In this document: positions 19,849 to 31,300 of the stretch, one piece after another | Layout of the letters: each line of letters opens with the position of its first letter | How positions within the stretch are numbered: position 1 is the stretch's first letter | Source: Gordonia westfalica | GTDB taxonomy: Bacteria > Actinomycetota > Actinomycetes > Mycobacteriales > Mycobacteriaceae | Length of the DNA: 64,000 bases | Direction: 5' to 3' | Assembly: GCF_900105725.1 (NCBI RefSeq) | Contig: NZ_FNLM01000036.1 | Span: 806,001-870,000, forward strand | The notes under the pieces: generated by a model | Told to the model about the DNA's origin: nothing | Database searches by the model: none | The model's input: the letters and a program-made list of their open reading frames with translations, nothing else | Position numbers and translations under genes: made by a program

Positions 19849-20280
19849 GGCCGTCGGCGGCCGATCGTTCGGGTCGGCTAACGTGTTGAGCGTTCAGAGT
19901 GTGGGTACACGCCTCGGTGCGGGTCGGTCGCCAATGCGTGGGAGGGCCCCGACCACGAAACATACAGCCCGGTGTGTTTCCCGACGCTTCCGATCAGAAC
20001 CTTCCCACCTGGTGGAACCGAGCCGGACATGAGGGGCTCCACCGCCCGGAGACAACCAAACCCAAAGCTGGATGACATCGTCGAATGTAACGCCAAGGAG
20101 GACTCCGGTCGATAAACACAAGTGATGCCCGCTCGGCCGTCCGAATAAAATTATCGGGCATTTCCGTGCGTGACGCGATCACAAGTTGAAGAAACGGCCT
20201 AGCTTTGGTGTTTGTGGGACGAAAACCATCGGTCGTATCAGGTCTAATCGGTGATACCGAGGAAATCGAAACAGTGAGGA
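19849..20280. other. upstream region of the NRPS genes
   Basis: A 432-bp gap with no supported gene. It holds an imperfect palindrome (19957-19980) and an AT-rich patch AATAAAATTAT (20144-20154) whose TAAAAT could serve as a -10. I looked for an iron-box (IdeR/DmdR, TTAGG...CCTAA) and found none. This is the likely promoter of the NRPS operon. Confidence 0.45.
19957..19980. promoter_or_regulatory. imperfect palindrome upstream of the NRPS operon, candidate operator
   Basis: GAAACATAC on the left and GTGTGTTTC on the right are the arms of a 24-bp imperfect palindrome with 9 of 12 symmetric pairs matching. It lies ~300 bp before the first synthetase start. The size fits a dimeric transcription factor; no regulator is encoded nearby. 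Confidence 0.3.
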
Positions 20281-23200
20281 GTGTCAGCGTCCGTGGCGAC
20301 CGCCGATAACAGCGACAGCGCGAACGTTGTCGGAGAAAACATCACCGAGTTCCTGCCCCTCACCGCGGCACAACGAGGGATGTGGTTCGCCGACACCTTG
20401 TCGCCGGACTACTCGGTGAACATCGCTCAGTACGTCGACATCCGGCACGAGCCCGGTGGTTTTGACATCGACCTCCTCGAGCGCTGTTGCGTCGAGGTCG
20501 GACAGGCCCTGGAATCCCCGTACGTCCGCCTCGCGGAGATCGACGGATTCCCGGTGCAGTTTGTCGACCTCGAGTTCGACCAGCACGTCGACGTCATCGA
20601 TTTTCGCGCCGAGTCCGACCCCGTGCGGGCCGCGATGGCCTGGATGCAGGCCGAGTACCGTCGCCCGGTCGACCTGATGACGGACCAGCTGATCGTGATC
20701 GCGATCCTGCGGGTCGCCGAGGACCGGACGTTCTGGTACAACCGCGCCCACCACATCATCATCGACGGCTACGCAGCCCTGTCGATCATGCGACGGACCG
20801 TCGACCGCTACAACGCCGTCCGCCGCGGCCTCGAGCCGACGGACAGGACCCCGGCGACGATGGCCGAGATCGTGGCCTATGAGGATGCCTACCAGGCCAG
20901 CGGCCGCCGCGAGACCGACCGCGAGCACTGGCTGTCGCGGGTGTCGGACCTCCCGGAGAGGGTGACCCTCGCACACGGTGCCGGCACCGCCCCGCTTTCC
21001 TTCGACAATGTGGTCGCCGGCGGCGATCTGCCGGTCGCGCAGCAGCGACGACTCGAATCCCTGGCCGTCGAGTTCAACAGTTCGCTGGCAGTCCTCATGT
21101 CGGCGGCGTTCGGCGCTTTCCTGTCGCGGATGACCGACTCCGACGACATCGTCATGACGCTGCCGGTGACCGGCCGTACCACCGCGAAGATCAAGGCCTC
21201 CGGCGGCATGGTGTCCAACGTGCTGCCGATCCGGTTGCGCGACGTCTCCGGGAGCACGGGCCGTGAACTGGTCGCCGCGGCTCAACTCGAACTCACCGGC
21301 GCACTTCGTCACCAGCGGTATCGATCCGACGACATCCGCCGCGACGCCGGCTTCGAGGCCAACTCGGTCTCGTTCGGCCCGACCATCAACATGGTCTTCT
21401 TCGACGACCAGCTGGCCATCGACGGCACCTCGATGGACTACCGCATCCTGACCTCGGGCATCCTCGAGGACCTGCTGATCAACCTGTATCAGTCGAGCCC
21501 CGATGCCCCACTGGTGGTCGACCTGCACGGCAACCCGTACCTGTACTCCGAGGCCGAGATCGCATCGCACCATCGCCGGTTCCTGGCCTTCGTCGAGCAA
21601 CTCTTCGACAACGTCGACGCCCCGATCGAGAGCATGCCCATCTTGCTCCCGGGAGAAGCCGCCGAACTCGGTCACTTCGAGCACGGCCCCCGTACCGACT
21701 GGACCCCCGCCCAGGCCGGCGGGAACACCCTGCTCGACCTGTTCGCCGAGCGGATGGCCGAGCGGCCCGATGCGGTGGCGATCGTCGCCGACGACGCCGA
21801 GCTCACCTACCGCGAGTTCGACACACGCTGTCGCGAACTCGCCGCGACCCTCGTGGAGTCGGGCGTACGGCCCGGAGACAAGGTGGCCGTGCTGATCGAG
21901 CGCGGCGTGGACCAGGTCGTCGCGGTGTACGCCACGTTGATGGCCGGCGCCGCGTACGTGCCGATGGACGTCGACCAGCCCGAGGATCGACGCCGTCTGA
22001 TCCTCGACACCGCGAATCCGGCCGTGGTGATCGACCGTGAGTTCCTCGCCGACGCCGGGGACCCGGACGTCACCGGATCGTCGCGCCGGCTGCCGATCGA
22101 CGAGGGGATCGTCCGACCGGGGTCGGCCGCGTACGTGATCTTCACGTCCGGCTCGACCGGCGTGCCGAAGGGGGTCCAGGTCTCGCACGGTGCCGTCGTC
22201 AACCGGTTGGCGTGGATGCAGGACCACTACCGGATTGACGGTTCCGATGCCGTGCTCTACAAGACGCCGATCACGTTCGACGTCTCCGTCTGGGAGTTGT
22301 TCTGGCCGTTGCAGATCGGTGCGCGAATGGTGGTGGCGCGCGCCGGTGGGCACCGCGACCCAGCCTATCTTCGCGACGTCATCGTCGAGCGCGGGGTCAC
22401 GACGCTCCACTTCGTGCCGTCGATGCTGGACGTCTTCGTCGAGGCGGCCGGGACCGGCGAGCCGGCGATACCCTCCACGGTGCGGCGGGTCTTCACCTCC
22501 GGCGAGGCGCTGCCGTCGAACCTGGCGACCCAGGTGGTCGAACACTCCGATGCCGAGCTGGTGAACCTCTACGGTCCCACCGAAGCCGCCGTCGACGTCA
22601 CCGAGTATCGCGTCGCCGGTCGGGAAGTGCACATGCCCATCGGGCGGCCGGTGGCGAACACCGACACCTATGTTCTCGACTCCCGGCTCCGACGGGTGCC
22701 CGTCGGAGTGGTCGGCGAGTTGTACCTCGCCGGTGCACAACTCGCGGACGGGTATCTCGGTCGCGGCGGACTGACCGCTGAGCGATTCGTGGCCAATCCG
22801 TTCGAGACCGGCACGCGGATGTATCGGACCGGTGATCTGGTCCGGTGGAATGCGACCGGGCTGCTCGAGTATCTCGGGCGCACCGACTTCCAGGTCAAGA
22901 TCCGCGGGCAGCGCGTCGAGCTCGGCGAGATCGAATCCGTGCTGCTCGCCGAGGGATCGGTCTCCGCAGCGGTGGCGATCGTCCGTACGGAGACCGGTGG
23001 TCCGGCCGTCGTCGCCTACGTCAAGGCGCGCGACACCGCGATCCCGGCCGAGGTCATCGTCGATCGGCAGATGCGTGCAGCGCGCAATGGGCTTCCCGGA
23101 CACATGGTTCCGTCCGCCGTGGTCGTCCTCGACACCTTCCCGGTGAACGCCTCGGGCAAGCTGGACCGCCGGGCGCTCCCCGCGCCCGCGTCCACGGCAA

Positions 23201-26200
23201 CGGTGGAGCGCATCTATGTCGCACCCGATTCGGAGATCGAGGAAAAGGTGGCCGAGATCGTCGCCGATGTTCTCGGTGCCGAGCGAATCGGTATGCGCGA
23301 CAACATCTTCGCTCTCGGTGCCGACTCGCTGGTCGCGGCCCGACTGGCGTCGAGGCTACGGAAGCAGTATTCGCGCGCGGTCGCTCTGAGCGACATTTTC
23401 AACAGCAACGACGTCGGCGAGTTGGCCGCCGCCATCGCCGACGCGGCAGTGGTCGACGCCCGTCCTCCGCTGCGTCGCGGCACGCGGCCCGAGGTCATCC
23501 CGGTCTCGTACGCACAGTCCCGGCTCTGGTTCATCAACCGGATGGACCCGTCGTCGGGCACCTACAACATGCCCGGCGCAGTGCGTATGCGCGGCGATGT
23601 GGACGTGGACGCATTGCGCGCGGCGGTCCGTGACGTCGTCATCCGTCACGAACCCCTGCGCACCCGCTTCCCGTCCGTGGACGGCGAGCCGATCCAGGAA
23701 ATCGTCGACGTCGAGGATGTCGAGGACCAGGTTCGCCTCAGTGTGCACACCACGACCGAGGCCGACCTCGTGGGTGCCGTGGCGTCACAGGCCGCGGCCG
23801 GCTTCGATCTCGTCACGCAGGTTCCCTTCCGGGCCAACCTGTTCGAGACTCCCTCCGACGGCCACGTCCTGCTGGTGGTGCTCCACCACATCGTCGGTGA
23901 CGGCGCCTCTCTGCGGCCCCTGATCGTGGACCTCCTGGTCGCCTACGGGGCCCGGGTCAACGGTCTGGCCCCCGCGTGGGAACCGCTTCCGGTGCAGTAC
24001 GCCGACTTTGCGGTGTGGCAGCGCAGCACCCTGGGATCGCCCGACGACGAGAATGCCCGGATGGCACGTGAGCTCGCCTACTGGAGCGAGGAACTGGCAG
24101 GTCAGCCCGAGCTCCTGGCACTGCCCACCGACCGGCCCCGCCCGCAGATCCCGACGGGCCGAGGCGGTTACGTGGACGCCGAGATCTCGCCGGAGCAGTT
24201 CGCGAAGATCCGCTCGCTGGCGGGGCGCTTCGGCGTCACCACCTTCACCGTTCTGCACGTGGCCCTCGCGGCGGTGCTCGGCCGCCTCGGTGACACCGAC
24301 GACGTGTCCATCGGTACCGCGGTCGCCGGTCGCGACGAGCCCGAACTCGCCGACCTCGTGGGCATGTTCGTCAACACCGTCGTACTGCGACTGAACATCC
24401 GTCCGGGCGATTCGGTCGCCGAACTGCTGGACCGTGCGCACCGTTCGCGTACCGGCGCGCTCGAGTACTCCCAGGTTCCGTTCGAGATGGTGGTCGACGA
24501 GGTGTCGCCGAGCCGGTCCCGCGCGCACAGCCCGTTGTTCCAGGTCGGTTTCACCTTTCAGCGCGATTCCTCGGCTGTCCTGGCGCAGACCGGGGAGTTC
24601 GAGGTGCTGGACATCCGAATCCCGTCCGCGAAGTACGACCTGTCGGTGACCGCCACCGAGTTCGCCGGTGACGGTTCCGAACGTGTTTCCCTCGAATTCT
24701 CCTACGCCACCGACCTTTTCAATAGGTCGACCGTGGAATCCACGGCGGAAGCACTGATCATGTTGCTCGATCGGATGACATCCGCCCCCACCGAGGCGAT
24801 CGGCCGATTCGACATCGTGCCCGCGGCTGATGTGCAGCAGCTGACCGCCGAACCCGCCGGTCGCTCGCCGGTGGTGTTCGCGGACCTGCTGGCGACCTGC
24901 TCGCCCGGTTCGGCGACACCGGTGCTCGTCGCAGGTGAGAAGATCACCCCGGATGTCTTCGACGCTCGAACGAACCAGCTTGCGCGGGAACTGATCTCGC
25001 GTGGGATCGGCCCCGGCGACGTCGTTGCGATCAGTGCTCGCCGGTCCGCGCGCTCGGTGCTGTGCACGATCGCGGTGATCCGCTCCGGCGCCGCCTTCGT
25101 CACGATCGATCCGATGCACCCGGCGGAGCGTCGCTCGGCGATGGTGACCGACAGCGGCGCGCGCGTGGGACTGGCCACCGCGGACGCCGGCGTGGACGCG
25201 ATCGACTCCGGTGCGGAGTGGATCATCGTCGACGACAGCGAGACCGAGCTGCGTCTCGCCGGCCATCCGATCGCGCCGATCGCAGCTGGTGAGCTCGTCC
25301 GGCCCACGCGCGTCGACGAGATGGCGTACCTCATCTACACGTCGGGTTCGACAGGAACTCCGAAGGCCGCCGCCGTGAGCCATCGCGGCCTGGCGAACAT
25401 GATGGCCAATCAGCGCGAGATGCTGAGGCTCGACGAGACCTCGCGGGTCCTGCACGTTGCGTCCCCGAGCTTCGACGCCTCGGTGTTCGAGCTGACCATG
25501 GCGTTCGGATCTGCCGGCCAACTGGTCGTCGCCGACCCGGACACCTATGCCGGTGACCCCTTGGAGCGGCTGATCGCCGAGTCGGGTGTGACACATGCGG
25601 TGATGACGCCGTCGGCGCTGGCCACCCTCGATCCGGCCGCGGTGCCGTCGCTCATGACGGTGCTCAGTGCCGGCGAGGCCTGCCCGCCGGAACTGATGCG
25701 CCGCTGGGTGTCCGCAGGTCGTCGGTTCTTCAATCTGTACGGCCCCACCGAGACGACCATCTGGGCCACCGCGGACGGACCGTTCTCTCCCGCGGACGAC
25801 ATGACCATCGGAACGGCGGTGCCCGGAGTGGGCGCCCTCGTACTCGATCGCGGACTCCGGCCGACTCCGGCCGGGGTGGTCGGCGAGCTCTATCTCGTGG
25901 GCGATCAGCTGGCCATCGGCTATCTCGGCCGTCCCGGGCTGACCGCCGAGCGATTCGTCGCGAATCCGTACTCGAACGGGATACGGATGTACCGGACGGG
26001 TGACCGGGCCGTGCGCCGTGCCGACGGGCGGCTCGTCTATCACGGCCGCGATGACTTCCAGCTCAAGGTGCGCGGACTGCGTATCGAGCTCGGCGAGGTC
26101 GACAACGCGCTGATGTCCCACCCGGACGTCGCCAACGCGGTCAGCCTCGGCGTGCCCGGACCGGCCGGCGAAGACGTGCTGGTGGCGTATGTGACTGCCG

Positions 26201-28335
26201 CCGAGGGCCGTTCACCGATGCCCGAGTCGCTGACCGAGCACGTCGCGCAGCTCCTGCCGCGCTACATGGTCCCGCACACGATCGTCGTGGTCGATTCCTT
26301 CGAGCTGACCAACGTCGGCAAGATCGACCGCACCAAGCTGCCGCCGGTCGACTTCAGCGCGAGCAAGGACTTCGTCCCGCCGCGGACCCAGCTCGAGGCG
26401 ATCGTCGCCGAGGTGTTCGCTCAGGTGCTCGGGGTCGAGCGGGTCAGCGTGCACGACGGATTCTTCGAGATGGGCGGCAACTCGCTGTCGGCGACCAAGG
26501 TCTCGGCACGCCTGTCGGCGGCGCTGGACCGGCAGGTCCCCGTCAAGGCGATCTTCGAGTCCGCCGACGTCGCCCGGCTCGCCGAGTACATCACCAACAG
26601 CCTGTCCGGGCATTCGGCCGTGCCGTTGATCGCGCGCCAGCGCGCGGAAATGGTGCCGGTGTCCGCCGTCCAGCGCGGTATGTGGCTGCTCAGCCGGGCC
26701 GACCCGAAGTCCCCGGCTTACAACGTCGCCCTCGCGCTCGAACTGCGCGGCCGGCTCGACGTGGACGCCCTTCGTGCCGCGGTGGACGACCTGCTCCGCA
26801 GGCACGAGTCGCTGCGTACCAGCTATCCGATGATCAACGGCGAACCGATGCAGATCATCAGTCCTCCCGATGAGGTCGCCGGCCTCGACGTGACCCCGGT
26901 CCCGGTGTCGGGGAGCGTGGCCGAGGCCATCGCGGCCGTGACCGGTCGCGGTTTCGACATCACGACCGCGCCGCCGGTCCGGCTCGCCCTGCTGCGCGTC
27001 GACGAGGACGAACACGTGATCGTCTTCGTCGTGCATCACATCAGTGCCGATGGGGCGTCGATGGCGCCGCTGGCCCGCGACCTGATGATGGCCTACGCGG
27101 CGCGCCACGATGGTCTCGCGCCGACGTGGGCGCCACTGCCGGTCCAGTACGCCGACTTCACGCTGTGGCAGGCCGAACGGCTGGCCACCACCGACGACGA
27201 CGGTGCCACGGAGGCGCGGCGCCAGCTCGACTACTGGGTCGATCGTCTCGCCGGAGTGCCCGAGACCATCGACCTGCCGACCGACCGGCCCCGGCCGAAA
27301 ACGCCGTCGTACGTGGGTGACCAGGTCGAATTCGAGATCCCGGAGGATCTGGCGAGGTCCCTGGAGTCGGTCGCGCGCGCGAACAACACCACGATGTTCA
27401 TGGTGACCCATGCCGCCTACGCGGTACTGCTGTCGCGCCTGAGCGGGCGCAACGACCTGGTGATCGGCACGCCCTACGCAGGCCGCGGTGAGCAGGCCCT
27501 CGACGAAGTGGTCGGCATGTTCGTCAACAGCCTGGCGTTGCGGACCCGGATCGACCACGGCGAGAAGTTCAGCGATCTGCTGTCCCGCGTTCGACGAGAC
27601 GACCTGGCCGACATGGCCAACACCGATGTCGCCTTCGACACGATCGTGGCGAACGTCCTCAACTCGACGACGACATCGCACAATCCGTTGTTCCAGGTGA
27701 TGTTCGCATTCCAGAACATCGATTTCCCATCGCTCGAACTCGATGATGTCGTCGTTTCGCCGGTCGCCGAGGGAATCATCCCGGCAAAGGTCGATCTGCA
27801 GCTGAACCTCTACCCGAATGATCCTGCGGGGGCGAATCTCAACGGCGGCAGCGGAGCAATGAAAGCGCAGCTCGTCTTCGCCACCGACCTCTTCGACAAG
27901 TCAACGGTCGAGACGATCGTGCAGCGTTACCTGCTAATCCTCGAGGCCATTGCGGCGGACGCCGAGTGTATCGTTGGCGACATCGTGATCTTCACCGTCG
28001 ATGAGCAGGCCGAATCAGTTGATTCGGTGCCTGCGGACATCCGACTCCCCGATCTCGTTTCCGCTGCGAATGACGCGGATCCCGAGGCGATCGCGGTGAC
28101 CCATGGGGGCGCGACTGTCCACTTCGGCCAACTGTCGGAGATGGTGAGAGCGATGGCCGCAGCACTTCCGGGGTCAGACGCCGACGCCACTCTCACGATG
28201 GCGCTGATGAGTGTCGTGCCGGCTCTGGCCACCGACGGACCGGGGGCGCTGGACGAGGTGCTGAGCGAACTCCGGACCAACGCCGCCAGAATCATCGATC
28301 TGTCCACCGCTGCAGAAGGAAACAACAGGACGTGA
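20281..28335 (+). CDS. NRPS subunit 1: C-A(Ser)-T-C-A-T-C
   Basis: A 2,684-residue synthetase that opens the line. Domains by residue: C1 24-460 (HHIIIDG 157-163); A1 483-967 ([10 protein letters not shown], pocket code DVWHFSLVDK, the EntF serine code); T1 with Ser1016 (LGADSL, not the usual LGGxSL); C2 1072-1510 (HHIVGDG); A2 1530-2020 (code DAFVLALIWK, unassigned; core A3 ends TPKA); T2 Ser2068; C3 2124-2560 (HHISADG); tail 2589-2684 resembling the degenerate start of an adenylation domain. C1 shares several stretches with EntF/DhbF condensation domains ([28 protein letters not shown]), so it probably loads an aryl or fatty acyl group onto serine. In-frame TGA at 20275 limits the start to GTG 20281 or GTG 20293; AGGAG (20277-20281) favours the latter by spacing. 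The stop overlaps the next gene by 4 nt. Confidence 0.95.
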   Translation: MSASVATADNSDSANVVGENITEFLPLTAAQRGMWFADTLSPDYSVNIAQYVDIRHEPGGFDIDLLERCCVEVGQALESPYVRLAEIDGFPVQFVDLEFDQHVDVIDFRAESDPVRAAMAWMQAEYRRPVDLMTDQLIVIAILRVAEDRTFWYNRAHHIIIDGYAALSIMRRTVDRYNAVRRGLEPTDRTPATMAEIVAYEDAYQASGRRETDREHWLSRVSDLPERVTLAHGAGTAPLSFDNVVAGGDLPVAQQRRLESLAVEFNSSLAVLMSAAFGAFLSRMTDSDDIVMTLPVTGRTTAKIKASGGMVSNVLPIRLRDVSGSTGRELVAAAQLELTGALRHQRYRSDDIRRDAGFEANSVSFGPTINMVFFDDQLAIDGTSMDYRILTSGILEDLLINLYQSSPDAPLVVDLHGNPYLYSEAEIASHHRRFLAFVEQLFDNVDAPIESMPILLPGEAAELGHFEHGPRTDWTPAQAGGNTLLDLFAERMAERPDAVAIVADDAELTYREFDTRCRELAATLVESGVRPGDKVAVLIERGVDQVVAVYATLMAGAAYVPMDVDQPEDRRRLILDTANPAVVIDREFLADAGDPDVTGSSRRLPIDEGIVRPGSAAYVIFTSGSTGVPKGVQVSHGAVVNRLAWMQDHYRIDGSDAVLYKTPITFDVSVWELFWPLQIGARMVVARAGGHRDPAYLRDVIVERGVTTLHFVPSMLDVFVEAAGTGEPAIPSTVRRVFTSGEALPSNLATQVVEHSDAELVNLYGPTEAAVDVTEYRVAGREVHMPIGRPVANTDTYVLDSRLRRVPVGVVGELYLAGAQLADGYLGRGGLTAERFVANPFETGTRMYRTGDLVRWNATGLLEYLGRTDFQVKIRGQRVELGEIESVLLAEGSVSAAVAIVRTETGGPAVVAYVKARDTAIPAEVIVDRQMRAARNGLPGHMVPSAVVVLDTFPVNASGKLDRRALPAPASTATVERIYVAPDSEIEEKVAEIVADVLGAERIGMRDNIFALGADSLVAARLASRLRKQYSRAVALSDIFNSNDVGELAAAIADAAVVDARPPLRRGTRPEVIPVSYAQSRLWFINRMDPSSGTYNMPGAVRMRGDVDVDALRAAVRDVVIRHEPLRTRFPSVDGEPIQEIVDVEDVEDQVRLSVHTTTEADLVGAVASQAAAGFDLVTQVPFRANLFETPSDGHVLLVVLHHIVGDGASLRPLIVDLLVAYGARVNGLAPAWEPLPVQYADFAVWQRSTLGSPDDENARMARELAYWSEELAGQPELLALPTDRPRPQIPTGRGGYVDAEISPEQFAKIRSLAGRFGVTTFTVLHVALAAVLGRLGDTDDVSIGTAVAGRDEPELADLVGMFVNTVVLRLNIRPGDSVAELLDRAHRSRTGALEYSQVPFEMVVDEVSPSRSRAHSPLFQVGFTFQRDSSAVLAQTGEFEVLDIRIPSAKYDLSVTATEFAGDGSERVSLEFSYATDLFNRSTVESTAEALIMLLDRMTSAPTEAIGRFDIVPAADVQQLTAEPAGRSPVVFADLLATCSPGSATPVLVAGEKITPDVFDARTNQLARELISRGIGPGDVVAISARRSARSVLCTIAVIRSGAAFVTIDPMHPAERRSAMVTDSGARVGLATADAGVDAIDSGAEWIIVDDSETELRLAGHPIAPIAAGELVRPTRVDEMAYLIYTSGSTGTPKAAAVSHRGLANMMANQREMLRLDETSRVLHVASPSFDASVFELTMAFGSAGQLVVADPDTYAGDPLERLIAESGVTHAVMTPSALATLDPAAVPSLMTVLSAGEACPPELMRRWVSAGRRFFNLYGPTETTIWATADGPFSPADDMTIGTAVPGVGALVLDRGLRPTPAGVVGELYLVGDQLAIGYLGRPGLTAERFVANPYSNGIRMYRTGDRAVRRADGRLVYHGRDDFQLKVRGLRIELGEVDNALMSHPDVANAVSLGVPGPAGEDVLVAYVTAAEGRSPMPESLTEHVAQLLPRYMVPHTIVVVDSFELTNVGKIDRTKLPPVDFSASKDFVPPRTQLEAIVAEVFAQVLGVERVSVHDGFFEMGGNSLSATKVSARLSAALDRQVPVKAIFESADVARLAEYITNSLSGHSAVPLIARQRAEMVPVSAVQRGMWLLSRADPKSPAYNVALALELRGRLDVDALRAAVDDLLRRHESLRTSYPMINGEPMQIISPPDEVAGLDVTPVPVSGSVAEAIAAVTGRGFDITTAPPVRLALLRVDEDEHVIVFVVHHISADGASMAPLARDLMMAYAARHDGLAPTWAPLPVQYADFTLWQAERLATTDDDGATEARRQLDYWVDRLAGVPETIDLPTDRPRPKTPSYVGDQVEFEIPEDLARSLESVARANNTTMFMVTHAAYAVLLSRLSGRNDLVIGTPYAGRGEQALDEVVGMFVNSLALRTRIDHGEKFSDLLSRVRRDDLADMANTDVAFDTIVANVLNSTTTSHNPLFQVMFAFQNIDFPSLELDDVVVSPVAEGIIPAKVDLQLNLYPNDPAGANLNGGSGAMKAQLVFATDLFDKSTVETIVQRYLLILEAIAADAECIVGDIVIFTVDEQAESVDSVPADIRLPDLVSAANDADPEAIAVTHGGATVHFGQLSEMVRAMAAALPGSDADATLTMALMSVVPALATDGPGALDEVLSELRTNAARIIDLSTAAEGNNRT

Positions 28336-31300
28336 CCGTCGACCTTGACGCCGCTGACATCTCGCGTGGTTGGGGCGCTCGGCCGACCACCCTGCACCTG
28401 ATCGCCTATGCCGCATCGGTCGCCCCACAGGAGACCGCATTCGACGGCAAGGCCGGCCCCGTCGCGTTCGCCGCGCTGAATGCGACGGTGTCGATGACCG
28501 CCGGCGTGCTCGCCGCGCAGGGCATCGACACCGAGGCCGCCGTCGGCGCCGCGGTCACCGGTCAGCTGGCGATCGCAGGTCTGGCGCCCGACGAGATCGC
28601 GGCGGCCACGGGCCGGGCCATCGAACACATCCGGTCGGTCGCCTGTGATCTGGCCGGCACCCGGGACTGGGGTTCGTTGCCGGGCCTGTTCCGCTCCTCG
28701 GCACATCGGTTCGCCGATCGCACGGCACTCACCGATCTCGAGGGTGCGTCCCTCACGTACGCCGAGCTCGACGCACGGTCCGACGCGGTCGCACGTGGTC
28801 TGCGGGCATCGGGTGCTGGACCGGAGACCCTGGTCGGTGTGGCTCTGCCACGCAACGCCGAGTTGATCATCGCGCTGCTGGGAGTCCTGAAGTCCGGCGC
28901 CGCCTATCTGCCCCTGGACCGGTCGCATCCGCTCGACCGGCTCGGGGCGATCGTCGACGACGCGCACCCGGTGGTCGTGCTGACCGATGCCGACACCACC
29001 CATGAGTGGGCCGAGCTGGACGCGCCGCTGTCCACGGTCGCCGACGTGGTCTCCCGTGCCGACGACGCCTCAGGTGGCTTCGCGTCACTTCCCGAGGTCA
29101 TCGACCCGCGACACCCCGCGTACGTCATGTACACCTCGGGGTCGACCGGAAAACCCAAGGGCGTCGTGGTCACGCACGGCGGTGTGGTGACCCTGCTCTC
29201 GGCCATGGGCCGGCAGTACGAGTTCTCCGAGAACGAGGTCTGGACGATGTTCCAGTCGTACGCCTTCGACGTGTCGGTCGGCGAGATCTGGGCCGCGTTG
29301 TCCTTCGGTGGACGACTCGTCGTGCTCGATTACCTGACCACCCGTTCGCCGGCGGACTTCGTCGACGTGCTCGAACGGGAACAGGTCACCGTCGTGAACC
29401 TGACCCCGTCGGCCTTCTACCAGCTCGCCGGCGCGGTCCGTCCGCCGGCGAACGGCATTCTGGCGCAGAGCATCCGGTACATGATCTTCGCCGGTGAGGC
29501 CCTGGATTTCGAACAGGTACGACGCTGGCACACCGACCGCCGGGCCCTCGACGGGAACGACGGACCGCAGCTGAACAACATGTACGGTCCGACCGAGACG
29601 ACGGTGTACACCACGAGGCGCATCCTCACACCGGAGTTCGTTGCGGCCACCAACGCCAGTGACATCGGCACGCCGATCGAGGGCACACGCACCTACGTAC
29701 TCGACAGCCGGCTGCGCAAGGTGCCCGAGGGGGTCCCGGGTGACCTGTACATCGCCGGTGACCAGCTCTCCCGTGGTTACTCCGGTCGGTTCGCGCTCAA
29801 CGCAACCCGCTTCGTCGCCGACCCGTTCGGTCCCGAGGGTTCCCGGATGTACCAGACGGGTGACGTCGCGGTCATCCGCAACGGGTCGCTGGAGTTCATC
29901 GGTCGCAGCGACAGCCAGGTGAAGCTGCGCGGTTTCCGCATCGAACTCGGAGAGGTGGAGGCGGCGCTGCTCGCCCACGCCGGCGTGAATGCCGCTGCCG
30001 CAACGATCTACGAGCGCGAAGGCTACACAGCGCAGCTCGTGGGCTATGTCGTCGGCGCGGCCGCCGACGGCGGCCAGATCGACGGGTTGGATGTCAAGGC
30101 CGCGGTCGCAGCCAAGGTGCCCGACTACATGGTCCCTGACGTCATCATGGTCCTCGACCAGCTGCCGCTGAACGTCAACGGCAAGCTGGACCGGAAAGCG
30201 TTGCCCAAGCCGGTGATCGAGGCCAGGGCCGAGTACGAGCCGCCGGCCGACGACACCGAACGTGCGCTCGTCGAGGTGTTCACCGCCGTTCTCGGGCTCG
30301 AGGACATCAGCGTCACCGAGTCCGTGTTCGACGTGGGCGGCAACTCGCTGGTCGCCGCTCAGATCGTGGGCCGGGCATGCGAGGTCCTCAATGTCGACCT
30401 CAACATGCGCGATCTCTTCGAGGCGCCCACCGTCCGCGGCCTGGCGGCCCGCGTGAAGGACGCGGCCCCCGGACTCGACCCGATCACTCCGGCGGATCCC
30501 CGCCCGGACGTCATCCCGCTGTCGTTCTCGCAGCAGCGGATGTGGTTCATCAACCAGTTCGACCCGTCGCTGCCGACGTACAACATCCCGGTCCTGCTCA
30601 AGATCACCGGCGATCTCGACGTCGATGCGCTGCGTGCCGCCGTCGTCGATCTGATCGACCGCCAGGATGTCCTGCGAACAGTCTTCCCGGCCACCGACGG
30701 GCGGCCCGGCCAGGTGGTCATGCCGCTCGCGGAGGCCGAAGCGGTTCTCGACTGGCTGGTCACCGACTCGTCGGAGGCATTCGAGTCCGCGGTCTCCGCA
30801 GGCTTCGACGTCACCGAACAGCTGCCGGTCCGTGTTGCCGTGCTGCGCAACGGCGCCGAGGAAACGGTCCTCGGTGTCGTGGTGCACCACATCGCGGCCG
30901 ATGGCGAGTCGATGCGACCCCTGGTCGCCGACCTGCTCACCGCCTACACCGCGCGGGTGGAGTCCCGGTCGCCCGAATTCGCGCCGCTCGCAGTGCAATT
31001 CGCCGACTACGCGCTGTGGCAGCATCGTGTGCTGGGGGGCACCGCCGACCCGGCTTCGCTGGTGGCCGGTCAGCTCCGCTTCTGGACCGACCGGCTGGCC
31101 GACCTCCCCGACGTCATCGACCTGCCCACCGACCGGGAGCGGCCCCGTGTCGCGACCAACCGCGGTGACCGCATCGCCTTCGACGTGCCTGCCGAGGTGG
31201 TCGACCGGGTCGAGGAGATCGCGCGGATCAGCGGTGCCACACCGTTCATGGTCGCCCACGCCGCACTGGCCGTGCTGCTGTCACGGCTGGCGGCCACCGA

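Noticed and set aside
19849..19862. Short hairpin GGCCG/CGGCC after the exporter genes as a terminator
   Set aside because: Only a 5-bp stem and no T-run; too weak in this GC content to call.
19849..20280. IdeR/DmdR iron box upstream of the EntF-like synthetase
   Set aside because: Only a partial GGCTAAC match was seen near 19877; the 19-bp palindromic consensus is absent.
20284..23103. Very long minus-strand open frame (939 codons) opposite the first synthetase
   Set aside because: GC-rich codon structure leaves the antisense frame open. The translation is low-complexity (Asp/His/Arg/Gly-rich) with no domain, while the plus strand has clear NRPS motifs.
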